Assembly: GCA_028688225.1 (NCBI GenBank) | Contig: JAQTYQ010000003.1 | Coordinates: forward strand, 62,001 to 126,000 | Length of the DNA: 64,000 nucleotides | Reading direction: 5' to 3' | Origin: Opitutaceae bacterium | Lineage (GTDB): Bacteria; Verrucomicrobiota; Verrucomicrobiia; Opitutales; Opitutaceae | Part shown: piece by piece, positions 16,005 to 25,458 of the stretch | Numbering within the stretch: the first letter of the stretch is position 1 | How the letters are laid out: each line of letters starts with the position of its first letter | The notes under the pieces: generated by a model | The model's input: the letters and a program-made list of their open reading frames with translations, nothing else | Database searches by the model: none | Told to the model about the DNA's origin: nothing | Made by a program: the position numbers and the translations under genes

Positions 16005-17864
16005 ATGACCAAACGCCTGGTGTTGCTAGGACTGGTCAGTGCCTTGGCACTGATCTTGGGTTTTGTCTCTTTCACGCCTTGGCAGGCGGTTACGCTCGTA
16101 CGTGTGTGTGGCTATTGGCTTGTCCTGCTGACCGCGGCGTTGTTTGCAGTCCATCTGGTGCGCAGCTTGCGCGATTACAGCCAGGCGCGGCGCCGATGGC
16201 GGGAGTGGTGGCGGCCGGCCTTGTTTGCGCTGGCTGCTACTGCATTTCTGCATATCCACGAGCGGCACGAGTTCAAAATCGTAGCCGACGAGGTCGTGCT
16301 GCAGCTCACTGCCCAGCGCATGCATTTCGATCGGCAGGCTGCTGTAGTGGTGCGTGGTTATGATTACGCAGGCGATTTCATGCCTTTCGTCACCTTCGTG
16401 GACAAAAGGCCGTTGTTTTTTCCTTTCTTACTTTCGGTAGTGCACGACCTGACGGGCTATCGCGTGAGCAATGTGTTTGTGTTGAACGCCGCCCTCTCGC
16501 TGGCCTTGGTATTATTGCTGATGTCCGTCGCCCGCCGGGTCGGCGGCTGGGGTGGTGCGTATGTCGCCATCCTGTTGCTGATCGGCGTTCCTCTTGTGGA
16601 GCAGAATGCGTGCGGCAGCGGTTTCGAGCTGCTGAATCTGGTGATGATTCTGCTTACGTGGTGGTTGGGTATGCGCGCGGTCGAGTATCCTCTGGATAAC
16701 GACAGGCTCGGCGCCTTCGTGTTGTCTGGCGTGCTGCTCACCCAAGTGCGGTACGAATCGGTGCTCTTTGTGCTCCCCGTGGCTGCCACGGTGGCTTACC
16801 TGTGGTGGCGGGCACGGGCGATCCGCCTGCCGGGCGTGCTCATAGCCGTGCCACTTCTGCTGGTGATGTGTCCGCTCCAATACAACGTATTCAAGGTTTC
16901 CCAAGCCTCATGGCAGCTTGGCGACGTGGCAGGCGCCGATTATCCGTTCGGACTGCGTTACTTTTACGACAATGTCGGGCACGCCATGAATTTCTTCCTG
17001 TGTTTTGACGGTACCCAGCCCAATTCGTGGCTCGTTGGAATCGCAGGAGCATTTGGGGTGGGATTCTTCATGCTGTTGCTCTATCGGCGGCACCGGGAAA
17101 TCATTCGCGATGAACCAGGCGAGGCCGTCTTCTGCATATTTCTACTCGGATTGCTGGTGCACACCGCTTTCATGCTCTGTTATTTCTGGGGAAGATGGGA
17201 TGATGTGATCATCCGCCGGCTGAGCCTGCCTGTCCATTTATTGCTTATCTTGGCTGTGATCTACGTATGGCCGCGCCTCGTGCCGCATTCCCGGCGCTGG
17301 CTTTATGCCTGTACGGGAGCTTTGGCTTATCTAATTTTTTTTGCGACGCCAAGCATGGCGATGCACCGGTATACCCAGCAAAACATGGCTGCACGCGCGA
17401 CTAACTGGCTGGGACGGTTCATCCGGACCTTGGATGACCGGCCGGTGATCGCCATCGACGAGAATGCCGGCCTGCAGTGGTTTCTCTATGGCAAGTCGAG
17501 CATCAATATGGTGGCACTCGCCCAACGCGCCGACGAGTTTCTCTACCATTTTCAACGGCGCAGTTTTGCCGACTATTTTGTCATTCAACGAGTGGGGGTA
17601 GACGCCAAGACTGGCGAGCGGTTCATCTCCGGGGACGATGATCTCGGGCTGGCTGTTCAACTCCAGTTAATCGATGAGAAGGCGTTTTCACCCATCTATC
17701 TGGTGCGGCTCAGTCGTATCACGACGATCGATGAGAAAAAATTCAAGGAGTGGGCTGAGACGCGGAAGAAGGTGGTCAAGGAGGGAAGGTCGCGAGCCAT
17801 GCAGGCCGTGCCCGACACGGTGGAAGCCGATCAACTGGTCGAGTGGTTGCGGAAGCTGCCGTGA
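16005..17864 (+). CDS. Multi-span GT-C-like glycosyltransferase, ArnT/PMT type
   Basis: The 619-residue membrane protein has about 11 hydrophobic segments and a soluble C-terminal part of about 150 residues. The first extracytoplasmic loop contains IVADEVVLQLTAQRM, and later FVDKRPLFFPFLLSVVHDLTGY. The acidic ADE plus K-R-P-L arrangement resembles the donor-binding loop of GT39/ArnT-type enzymes, which take sugar from polyprenyl phosphate on the periplasmic side. Exact donor and acceptor are unknown. It is the only GT-C-like gene of the locus on the plus strand. Its ATG lies at the end of the preceding terminator, and its stop abuts, without a gap, the stop of the convergent gene. Confidence 0.75.
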   Translation: MTKRLVLLGLVSALALILGFVSFTPWQAVTLVRVCGYWLVLLTAALFAVHLVRSLRDYSQARRRWREWWRPALFALAATAFLHIHERHEFKIVADEVVLQLTAQRMHFDRQAAVVVRGYDYAGDFMPFVTFVDKRPLFFPFLLSVVHDLTGYRVSNVFVLNAALSLALVLLLMSVARRVGGWGGAYVAILLLIGVPLVEQNACGSGFELLNLVMILLTWWLGMRAVEYPLDNDRLGAFVLSGVLLTQVRYESVLFVLPVAATVAYLWWRARAIRLPGVLIAVPLLLVMCPLQYNVFKVSQASWQLGDVAGADYPFGLRYFYDNVGHAMNFFLCFDGTQPNSWLVGIAGAFGVGFFMLLLYRRHREIIRDEPGEAVFCIFLLGLLVHTAFMLCYFWGRWDDVIIRRLSLPVHLLLILAVIYVWPRLVPHSRRWLYACTGALAYLIFFATPSMAMHRYTQQNMAARATNWLGRFIRTLDDRPVIAIDENAGLQWFLYGKSSINMVALAQRADEFLYHFQRRSFADYFVIQRVGVDAKTGERFISGDDDLGLAVQLQLIDEKAFSPIYLVRLSRITTIDEKKFKEWAETRKKVVKEGRSRAMQAVPDTVEADQLVEWLRKLP

Positions 17865-19895
17865 TTAATCAGTCTTGTTGGCAGCCGCCTGTTCCATCAG
17901 TGAAGTCAACTCTGCTAGATTACCGTCAACGACGGTACGCACTTCATTGGCATTGAGTCGGAACACAAATTGGCTGTATCCGATAACCGCGTCAGGCCTC
18001 CGCAAGCGCAGGTAGAGGCATAATCGGGCGAAACGCAGGCGATCAAGATCCCAAAGCAATTTGGTCGGCCCTTCTCCAAATTCCTGGAAGCACGGGCTCA
18101 GTCGACCTGCAAGAACATCTGGCCGCAGCTCACGCAACAGCCTCTGGTATGCAGCTTCACGCGCCCGAGTCCATTCACCGCGGAAAGGGCTGTAGACATC
18201 TTCCAGCATGGTCGCGCTGATGCAGTAAAGGCCTGGCTGCATTTCGACCCAGCGACGCGGTCGCCCATAGGTGTAATAAGGCGACAATTCCTGCGCCTGA
18301 AGACCTTCATAAAAGGGGGATCCGGTGCCGAAATAGGAGACGAACACCGGCTCATCCGGACGCCGGTTGTGGCGCACCCATTTTGCCAGCGCAGGCAGGT
18401 CTTGTCCCCAATCCAGCGAACTGTCGACAAGCTGCCGCCAGCCGGCGGAGGGTCCGCCAACCGCCGCGTTGAAAAAAGCGAGATAGTGCGGCCTCACGAT
18501 GGTGCTTTCCACCACGGTGGACAGCAGCGCGACGAGGCCGGCAGCCCGCAACCATGGTGCAGCAAAAGGCCGGAGCAATGCGCCAGCCAGCAATGCCACC
18601 AAGGGGTAAACCGTAAGGATGTGACGGTGACCAATGTTGAGATGGCTGACCACAGCCGTTATCCCGACCATGCCACCCAAGGTCAACCACGGGGCGAGTC
18701 GCTGTAGATCCCGATAAAGGATATTCGACGCCTTTAGACCAGCGGACCGATGCAACCATCGGATCGCGGCCGCAGCCAGCAGGGCAAACGCAGCCAGTAG
18801 TTCACCGAGCGTGCTCTTGGCAAGAAAGGCGTAAGGGAAGAACCACCACCACCCCTCATTGCTGTAAGTTCCCAAGAGGAATCCGCTGCGTCCGTCAGCA
18901 GCATATTGCATGTAGGCAAACCCCTGCAGATAAGCGTCGGGCAACCAGTGAACCGCGCGAGATAGATCAAAGAATGAACGCCAGAATCCACCTGACGGCA
19001 ACACGATCTCCCATGGCACATAATACTTCCATGCAGGTGGAAGACCCGGAGCGGAAGCGCTGTAGCGCCAACCGAAAAACGTCCATATCACCACCCAGGC
19101 AACCACAGCCTGTGTCAGGCCCGTCACCAGTAGCACTGCCAGTTTTTTCCAGCGTGGCATGATATGGCGTGTTACCTTTGCAGACCCGCCCAGGGCGAGC
19201 AGAAGTGATGCAGGGTTCAGCACACGCCAGACCATCAGCAAGACGAACACCGGCAGAAGAAGTACGCACGTGAATTTTGCCACGAACGCGAAACCGGTGG
19301 CGAGGCAGCTCAAAGCTAGGTTCGCCCATGTCAACCGACCGGTCAGCCGCCACCAGGCACTGGTAGCGGCCAGCAGCCAGAAGGTCGCACACATATCCGA
19401 CGTCACGAGCGGGCCGTGGGCCAATGTCGTGGTCGAAAAGGCGTACAGACCGAGCGACAACAAGGCGCTCGCGTCGCCCCACAATCGCCGTGCCGCGAGA
19501 AATACGAGCAATCCAGTGGCTACACCCCAGAAGGCCATGATGGCTCGAGCGCAGAAGAGCATATAATCGGTGTTGTTGCCCGAACCGAAGAAAAAGACGT
19601 AGCCGATGCGCCAGACGTGGGAGGCGCCCCACAACAATGGATCGTCCGCCGGTCGAAGGCGGGGATGCATGGCCAGCAAAGGCACCGCGCCCCAGCGTTG
19701 CGGCAGATTGCCGTTTTCGGGTTGCAGGCGGTAGTCGTCAAAGCGCCAGTAACTATAGCCGCTCACCAGATGAGCGGTTTCGTCATTGGTCACCGTCGTG
19801 CCGATCTGTGCACTCACGCCCAACCACCAATGCAACGCCAGCAATAGGGTGACTGCTGCGGTCACAACCACGGAAGGCAGACGGAGCGGCATCAT
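17865..19895 (-). CDS. GT39/ArnT-like membrane glycosyltransferase (paralogue of 30315-32318)
   Basis: The 676-residue protein begins MMPLRLPSVVVTAAV. It has the acidic loop VTNDETAHLVSGYSYWRFDD followed by LQPENGNLPQRWGAVPLL, then many membrane spans, and a C-terminal soluble region with VDSSLDWGQDLPALAKWV and FGTGSPFYEGL. The NDE motif in the first periplasmic loop fits phospholipid-carrier-dependent glycosyltransferases. It is closely similar in layout and motifs to the protein at 30315-32318. The start is placed at 19893-19895 (MM), giving a membrane span right at the N-terminus; upstream open frame lacks family character. It is divergent from the methyltransferase gene, 95 bp away. Confidence 0.8.
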   Translation of the reverse strand: MMPLRLPSVVVTAAVTLLLALHWWLGVSAQIGTTVTNDETAHLVSGYSYWRFDDYRLQPENGNLPQRWGAVPLLAMHPRLRPADDPLLWGASHVWRIGYVFFFGSGNNTDYMLFCARAIMAFWGVATGLLVFLAARRLWGDASALLSLGLYAFSTTTLAHGPLVTSDMCATFWLLAATSAWWRLTGRLTWANLALSCLATGFAFVAKFTCVLLLPVFVLLMVWRVLNPASLLLALGGSAKVTRHIMPRWKKLAVLLVTGLTQAVVAWVVIWTFFGWRYSASAPGLPPAWKYYVPWEIVLPSGGFWRSFFDLSRAVHWLPDAYLQGFAYMQYAADGRSGFLLGTYSNEGWWWFFPYAFLAKSTLGELLAAFALLAAAAIRWLHRSAGLKASNILYRDLQRLAPWLTLGGMVGITAVVSHLNIGHRHILTVYPLVALLAGALLRPFAAPWLRAAGLVALLSTVVESTIVRPHYLAFFNAAVGGPSAGWRQLVDSSLDWGQDLPALAKWVRHNRRPDEPVFVSYFGTGSPFYEGLQAQELSPYYTYGRPRRWVEMQPGLYCISATMLEDVYSPFRGEWTRAREAAYQRLLRELRPDVLAGRLSPCFQEFGEGPTKLLWDLDRLRFARLCLYLRLRRPDAVIGYSQFVFRLNANEVRTVVDGNLAELTSLMEQAAANKTD

Positions 19896-19990
19896 GCGGG
19901 CAGGGACCAACAAAAGCGTGGACACACTATCGGCAGCCCTTGACGCTACCGACAAGCCCGAAGTTCGGTAATCGATCTCGGCATGCAGCC

Positions 19991-20731
19991 ATGAACGCGG
20001 AGGAATATCAGAATCTCGAACGTGTGGAACGCACCCATTGGTATTATGCTGGCAAACGCGAGCTGGTGCGGGGATGGATCCGCCGGGCGCGCCCGCCACG
20101 GCTGGACGATGTGTTGCTCGACTGTGGCGCGGGCACAGGCGTTTTTGCCAAGGAAATGGAGGCTGCCTGCCGTGTTCTCGTGCTCGATGACCACGAGGAG
20201 GCGCTGCGGATGCTGCGCCGGCGCTTCCGGCCGGACCAGGTGTTGAGCCTAGCGGGCGACCAGGTACCGCTGCCGGACGGATCGCTCGATTATGTGACCG
20301 CCCTTGATGTCCTGGAGCATGTGCCGGACGATGCGGCCGTGGTGCGTGATTTTCACCGTTTGCTCAAACCGGACGGTTTGGCGGTCGTCACGGTTCCGGC
20401 GAGTATGGCCTTGTGGAGCGATTGGGATGAAGCCTTGCACCACTACCGGCGTTATTCACGTGGTCAGTTGTGCGACTTGTTCCCGGCCGGGCAGTGGGAA
20501 CTTATCCATGCCAACTACACCAACGTCGTGGCGTATCCGGCGGTCTGGCTGGTGCGCAAGTGGCGACGCCGGACGGTCCGTCGTGGTGCCAAGCATGGTC
20601 CACGCACCGAGGATCGCGAACCGGCTCCTTGGCTCAACCGGCTGCTGCAGCAGATCTTCGTTGCCTCGGCCTTCTGGCGCATGCCGTTTCCCTTTGGCGT
20701 CAGTCTGCTGCTGGTGGCGCGCCGACGTTGA
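19991..20731 (+). CDS. Class I SAM-dependent methyltransferase
   Basis: The 246-residue protein has motif I VLLDCGAGTGVFAKEM near residue 41, motif II VLVLDDHEEALRML, and later DYVTALDVLEHVPDD and FHRLLKPDGLAVVTVPA, the standard order for class I small-molecule methyltransferases of the UbiE/BioC type. The N-terminus MNAEEYQNLERVERTHWYYAGKRELV is typical of methyltransferases found in polysaccharide clusters. It could methylate a sugar or lipid carrier intermediate. It lies between two membrane glycosyltransferase genes on the opposite strand. Confidence 0.85.
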   Translation: MNAEEYQNLERVERTHWYYAGKRELVRGWIRRARPPRLDDVLLDCGAGTGVFAKEMEAACRVLVLDDHEEALRMLRRRFRPDQVLSLAGDQVPLPDGSLDYVTALDVLEHVPDDAAVVRDFHRLLKPDGLAVVTVPASMALWSDWDEALHHYRRYSRGQLCDLFPAGQWELIHANYTNVVAYPAVWLVRKWRRRTVRRGAKHGPRTEDREPAPWLNRLLQQIFVASAFWRMPFPFGVSLLLVARRR

Positions 20732-20745
20732 AACGCGCCCGACGC

Positions 20746-23010
20746 TTACTTGAGGCTGGCAGGTGGCACAACAGCGGGAGGCAAGGAAAAGGCGTTGGCC
20801 GGCAGGACGCGCGCCTCACCGACCCGCCGGCCAGTCGGATCTAGCAATACGGCCAACAAGTTTTGTCCGGAAGGCAGTGGCCTATTTGGCATAAAACAGC
20901 ACGTCACAAGGCTTACCTGTTTGATACGAAATGGCCATCCGGTTGGACGGGCTGAAGCCAGAGGTCGGCAGTCGAGACCAATGGGGGTGATTTCCACTTT
21001 GGCATTATCTGGGACCAGACGTGCGGCGAGCCAGCGGCTGTCGACGACCTCCCATAATTCAATGCTGGCGATCTCCGCAGGGCAGGCAGCAAGAGTGAGA
21101 TCGAGCCGCCAGGGCCGTCCGTCTTTTTCGTCCCCGGGTTCAATCTTTCCGGTCGAAAGCGGGGCAACTTCGCGGCCGTTGCGAACCCACAACGAATAGC
21201 CTTCGATGGCAAAAGCCCGATGATAGTGGGTGCGAAGGTAATCCATCACCGGTCCGGTTGCCCGGAAGTTTTCGGCAATGATGGCATGCAGGATGTTGTG
21301 TTGGACCAGGAAGAGAGATCGAGGTGAAGCTTCGAGTCGGTCGATGATGGACCGTTGCTGCTCGGCGCTGAGCAGGGAGAACCAGTGCGTTACATCGGCC
21401 AGTGTGGGCGGAGGCACGCCCGACCAGAGATTAAAGCTGAAGGTTCCCGGCAGGCTGAAGAGCATCTCGCCATGGGCCTGGATATTGGTGGTGAGCGTCC
21501 GTAAAGCCGCGGCCAAATCGGAGGGCAGTCTGAGACGTTCAGCGCCTTTTAATCCCAACGGCTCGCTGCCGCGCCACTGCACGGTGGCGATCTGGCCGAG
21601 GCGTGCGATCATGAAAACAGCCAGCCCTGCGAGAGCTCCCAGTGCTGAAGCACGCACAACGCGCCGACGTTGAGGGGTTTTTCCAGTCAGCAGGAAATCC
21701 AGCGCTTCAAAGCCTCCCAACACCATGAGCGGCACCCACAGAAACGTACCCCAGTTCAGTTGGCTGCCGGCAATGGGATAGGCGTGCAGCGCCTGGAAAA
21801 CCAGCAACAAAGCCAACCATGGCTGGGCGGCAGTCCAAGAGCGGCCATACTCATCCGGTTTCCCGAGGGGCAGGGCAAATAGTCCGGCCAGCGGAACGCC
21901 GAAGCACAGAGCGATGGCTGCCTGGCTTGTCTCCAGCCACGGCAGCAGGGTGAGTTGGAAGAGGGCCAAGGCGAGCAATCGCACCCAGGCGACGGTTTTC
22001 AATAGACGCAAATCACCCGGCCGGCGTCGAAGGGCGAGCAGGAGGAGCAAGGCGCCGGAAGCCACGAATTCCGTTCCGGGTCGCCAACGCAGGGCGAAGG
22101 AATAGACCAGTGGATGACGGAAGGGGCCAAGCAGCATGCCTTCCAATAATTCCGCCCAGGCGGTGCCCCGGATAATCATGGCCAAGCTGATGGCGGCAAG
22201 GAGAGCGAGCGCAGTTCCAACTCCGATCATAATCGCCCGCCAACTGATGACGGGTTGGGTGGATGCTACCGGAGTGGCCGTGACAACGCTGGCGATGCTC
22301 AACGCGGTCACGAGCGCGAAACGAATCACCCATGACTCGCCGAGCAGCTTGGTCATGAGGGCCGCCGGCATCAGGATGCTTCCCGCCATCAGGACGCCAA
22401 GGCACGTCCGTCCGATCCGTCCCGAGATTCCCATCAGCAGACGCAGGGCGCCGGCAGTGAGAAAGAAAATCCCCACGTTTACCTTGATGCATAGGAGGGC
22501 GGTGCCGATCATCCCCACCGTGATCGCAAAGGCGGCCGGCCGGCCGGCACGAAGGGCTTCGTAACCCACCCAGGCCCCAAGGGCTACAAGGAACGCCAGA
22601 GTGCCGCCCGGATGCATAGGCTCGTGGATCATGATCCACAAAAACAGGAACACATCGGCTAAGGCGAAAAGCGCCGCAAGCCAGAGTCCGCGCGCCCGGT
22701 ACACCACCCACGCGCAGCAAACCGCCGTCCCGGTCCAGTTCACCAGCGTGATCAAGCGACCCGCGGTAGAATTCCACTCAAATCCCAGTATCCGACGCAG
22801 CGTGTCATAGCCGAGGTAAAAAAGTGGACCATATTGGGAATATACCTGGTCATAGAGTGCACCACCCTCGCCGAAATGCTTCAACGAGATGAGCACGTAG
22901 CCCTCGTCGTCGTAGAGCATGAAAATTGTGAAGAGGAGCCCGTATCCGGCGGTGACGAGCGCGGCGGCAAGGGCCAGGCTGGCGAATAATTTGAGGATAG
23001 CCTTAGTCAA
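20746..23010 (-). CDS. Large membrane protein, putative GT-C glycosyltransferase
   Basis: The 754-residue protein has about a dozen hydrophobic segments. The first periplasmic loop contains FMLYDDEGYVLISLKHF, followed by YDQVYSQYGPLFYLGYDTLR, an acidic DDE plus YGP layout that recalls GT-C enzymes. A long soluble C-terminal domain of about 250 residues is unusual for the class and includes a beta-rich stretch (LTLAACPAEIASIELWEVVD), possibly a carbohydrate-recognition part. It starts with TTG at 23008-23010, overlapping the upstream GT2 gene by 8 bp. It is the last gene of the long minus-strand run. Confidence 0.65.
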   Translation of the reverse strand: MTKAILKLFASLALAAALVTAGYGLLFTIFMLYDDEGYVLISLKHFGEGGALYDQVYSQYGPLFYLGYDTLRRILGFEWNSTAGRLITLVNWTGTAVCCAWVVYRARGLWLAALFALADVFLFLWIMIHEPMHPGGTLAFLVALGAWVGYEALRAGRPAAFAITVGMIGTALLCIKVNVGIFFLTAGALRLLMGISGRIGRTCLGVLMAGSILMPAALMTKLLGESWVIRFALVTALSIASVVTATPVASTQPVISWRAIMIGVGTALALLAAISLAMIIRGTAWAELLEGMLLGPFRHPLVYSFALRWRPGTEFVASGALLLLLALRRRPGDLRLLKTVAWVRLLALALFQLTLLPWLETSQAAIALCFGVPLAGLFALPLGKPDEYGRSWTAAQPWLALLLVFQALHAYPIAGSQLNWGTFLWVPLMVLGGFEALDFLLTGKTPQRRRVVRASALGALAGLAVFMIARLGQIATVQWRGSEPLGLKGAERLRLPSDLAAALRTLTTNIQAHGEMLFSLPGTFSFNLWSGVPPPTLADVTHWFSLLSAEQQRSIIDRLEASPRSLFLVQHNILHAIIAENFRATGPVMDYLRTHYHRAFAIEGYSLWVRNGREVAPLSTGKIEPGDEKDGRPWRLDLTLAACPAEIASIELWEVVDSRWLAARLVPDNAKVEITPIGLDCRPLASARPTGWPFRIKQVSLVTCCFMPNRPLPSGQNLLAVLLDPTGRRVGEARVLPANAFSLPPAVVPPASLK

Positions 23011-23947
23011 AACCCCTAGTGCGCTTGATAATGTAGTTGGGACGCCGCTTCACTTCGTCGTAAACCCGGCCCAGATACTCGCCGAGCACGCCAATGCCGA
23101 TGAGCTGCACCCCGCCGAGGAACAGCACCAGCGTCGCCAGCGTGGTGAAACCGGTGGGCGCGATTTCCACGCCGAGCAAACGCCGCACCACGAAGAAGAG
23201 ACCGATGGCAAATCCGAAGCCGGCGATAAAGAGGCCGCAATAGGTCAGCACGCGCAGCGGCAGATAGGAGAAGCTGAAGAGGCCGTCGAAGGCGTAGCGC
23301 ACCAGCCGGCGCAGGGTCTGTTGCGGCTGGCCCGCTGCGCGCTCCTGCCGGTCGTAGAGCACATCGGCCCGCGGGAACCCCACCCAGGCGCGAAGTCCCG
23401 GGAAAAACCGGTTGCGCTCGGGCAGATGATTAAAGGCCTCGACGGCCGCACGCCCCAGCAGTCCGAAGGTGCCTGAGTTGGGTTCCACCGGATAATCAGT
23501 GACCAGGCCAAAGAGCCGGTGAAAAAGATCAAAGGCCACCCGGCGCAGTCCGGTTTCACTGCGGGTACGGCGCACGGCCCGCACCACCTCGGCGCCATCG
23601 CGCCAGGCGGCCACGAGTTCAGGGATGAGCTCCGGCGGATCCTGCAAGTCCGCGTCCATTGTCACGACTGCGTCGGCGGTGGCCGCCGCCGCTAAACCGG
23701 CGGCCAGAGCACTCTGGAAACCGAAATTGCGCGAGAGCTCGATCAGTTTGAAACGCGGATCCTGCTGATGGTATTCGGCGATCAATTCGGCTGAGCGATC
23801 ACGGCTGCCGTCGTTGACGAGAATGGCCGCCCAATGACAGTCCGGCTGACTGTCGAACGCCGCGGCGAGCCGGCGAAAGAGTTCCGGGAGCACGGCTTCC
23901 TCGTTGTAGACGGGGACAACGACGGCGATGGATGACGGCGGACTCAA
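23003..23947 (-). CDS. Family 2 glycosyltransferase with two C-terminal spans (GtrB/ArnC-like)
   Basis: The 314-residue protein has a GT-A domain: IAVVVPVYNEEAVLPEL at the N-terminus, ILVNDGSRDRSAELI, and the metal-binding VTMDADLQDPPELIPEL (DxD type). Two membrane spans follow (LTYCGLFIAGFGFAIGLFFV and TLATLVLFLGGVQLIGIGVL) and the end LGEYLGRVYDEVKRRPNYII, a signature of GtrB/YkoT/ArnC-type enzymes that transfer a sugar from a nucleotide to undecaprenyl phosphate. It would therefore make the lipid-linked donor used by the GT-C-like proteins of this locus. It starts at a TTG (23945-23947) and overlaps the downstream gene by 8 bp. Confidence 0.9.
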   Translation of the reverse strand: MSPPSSIAVVVPVYNEEAVLPELFRRLAAAFDSQPDCHWAAILVNDGSRDRSAELIAEYHQQDPRFKLIELSRNFGFQSALAAGLAAAATADAVVTMDADLQDPPELIPELVAAWRDGAEVVRAVRRTRSETGLRRVAFDLFHRLFGLVTDYPVEPNSGTFGLLGRAAVEAFNHLPERNRFFPGLRAWVGFPRADVLYDRQERAAGQPQQTLRRLVRYAFDGLFSFSYLPLRVLTYCGLFIAGFGFAIGLFFVVRRLLGVEIAPTGFTTLATLVLFLGGVQLIGIGVLGEYLGRVYDEVKRRPNYIIKRTRGFD

Positions 23948-23988
23948 AGGGATAGAGGGATTACGTCAGCATACCGCCCGGAAATCAA

Positions 23989-25458
23989 TCACGGGATGGG
24001 CTGACGGGGGCTCACCGGGACCTCAGGCAGCCACGAGTAGAGAACCCATGATCCAAACAGGTCGCGCTTCCTTTGGGCCGGGCCTAGCTGTTCGGCGATC
24101 CCCCAAGTGTAGACATTGCGGGGAAGCGCGATGACGCACATGTGGCGGGGGAGATACGCATTGAGGTAATCGAGCCGTGGGGGCATGCCGGACACTTGGC
24201 GCATGTGCAGCCCGTCCTCATCATGATAAACCCGCCCATCGCTGAAGATGGTGATCAAGGGATTGCAGGGGAACCAGATTTGCTCAGGGAAGGCCTGCGC
24301 CAGAACGGCGGCCTGCCGGTAATGTTCGACAGCGGGGTACCATTGAACGGCTTCCTTTTGCGACAACCGTAGACCGCCGATCGCCAGTGCGGCAACGATG
24401 GATCCTGCAAAAATTAAGGCTGTTTGGCGCGGTATCCGCATCGCTGCCCACATTACCAGAAACGTGGGCGTCAGCCAGAGCTGGAAACTTTGGATGGAAT
24501 TGATCGTCCCACCCAGTTTCAGGAGGGCGGCGAGGCCGGGCGGCAGGGTGCACAGCCAAGCCAGTGCCGGCAACAAGAGCGGGGATTCGCGGCACCAGAC
24601 CGCCTTCCGGAAAATCACCAGCAGGGCACCGGGGATCAATACCTGCATCGCGAGCTCTGGGGCCATGGGCATAATCCGTGGCAGGGGATTTGGAACCCAA
24701 GGGAATCGTGACGGCAGGAAAACGAGGTTGAACCAGATCCGATCCAAGCCAAAGCCGGCCACGATCAAGCCGGCTGTCACCGCGCCAGAAACGAGACAGC
24801 GGACTCCATGGCGCATGGCTTCGCCTTTGCCCACGGCAAGCCAGAGCCACACGAATTGCGCGAGTACGAGGCCGCACGAGGTCTGCTTGCAGGCGAGTGT
24901 GGCGATAGTGCAGAGTGCAGCGCCCCAACGGGGCACTTCGCTTTTTGCGTTCACCAGCAGTAACGTGCCGACGAGGCCCAGGGCCACGGCCAGGTTGTCT
25001 GCTTGCAGGAATTGAAACGTCGCTCGGGGCCAAAGCAAGATGGTGAAGGCTCCGACAAGCAGGCGGCCCTCCCAGGGCAGTTGGCGATCGCGTGGGGTCG
25101 GCCAGAACGTGCACACGAAAAAGATTGCGCCGAGCGATGTGATCAGATTGAGGCCACCGGCGATGAGCAGGGCTTGGGAGGGGCTGGTCGCCCAAGTAGC
25201 GGGAAGCATCGAGATTACCGGCAGGGGTCCGTAGGTCCAGGTATTGATCGGGCTCGCTGTCTTGCCGGGATACAGCGGTTCACCTTGAGCGAGCGCAAAT
25301 GCCGGGGCGAGGCGGAGATCATTCCAGGCCGAACCGGGGAAAACGCACCAGCACACCCAGAGCCACGTCCCGGTTACGGCTAGGAGCGCGGTCAAGGCCA
25401 GCCCCCGGGCTAAGTTATGACGCGGCAGAGTGGCTGCGACAATCGGCGGAACGGTCAT
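23989..25458 (-). CDS. Tandem-paralogue membrane protein 3 of 3, GT-C-like
   Basis: The 489-residue membrane protein is the last of three consecutive paralogues. Shared elements with the two upstream genes are WNDLRLAPAFALAQGEPLYPG, TWTYGPLPVISMLPAT, FLQADNLAVALGLVG, CKQTSCGLVLAQFVWLW, and a soluble tail with IWFPCNPLITIFSDGRVYHDEDGLHMRQVSG and CVIALPRNVYTWGIAEQLGP. The acidic residue plus YGP motif in the first outer loop recalls GT-C enzymes. Function is unknown. The ATG at 25456-25458 overlaps the stop of the preceding paralogue by 4 bp (ATGA), indicating translational coupling. Confidence 0.7.
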   Translation of the reverse strand: MTVPPIVAATLPRHNLARGLALTALLAVTGTWLWVCWCVFPGSAWNDLRLAPAFALAQGEPLYPGKTASPINTWTYGPLPVISMLPATWATSPSQALLIAGGLNLITSLGAIFFVCTFWPTPRDRQLPWEGRLLVGAFTILLWPRATFQFLQADNLAVALGLVGTLLLVNAKSEVPRWGAALCTIATLACKQTSCGLVLAQFVWLWLAVGKGEAMRHGVRCLVSGAVTAGLIVAGFGLDRIWFNLVFLPSRFPWVPNPLPRIMPMAPELAMQVLIPGALLVIFRKAVWCRESPLLLPALAWLCTLPPGLAALLKLGGTINSIQSFQLWLTPTFLVMWAAMRIPRQTALIFAGSIVAALAIGGLRLSQKEAVQWYPAVEHYRQAAVLAQAFPEQIWFPCNPLITIFSDGRVYHDEDGLHMRQVSGMPPRLDYLNAYLPRHMCVIALPRNVYTWGIAEQLGPAQRKRDLFGSWVLYSWLPEVPVSPRQPIP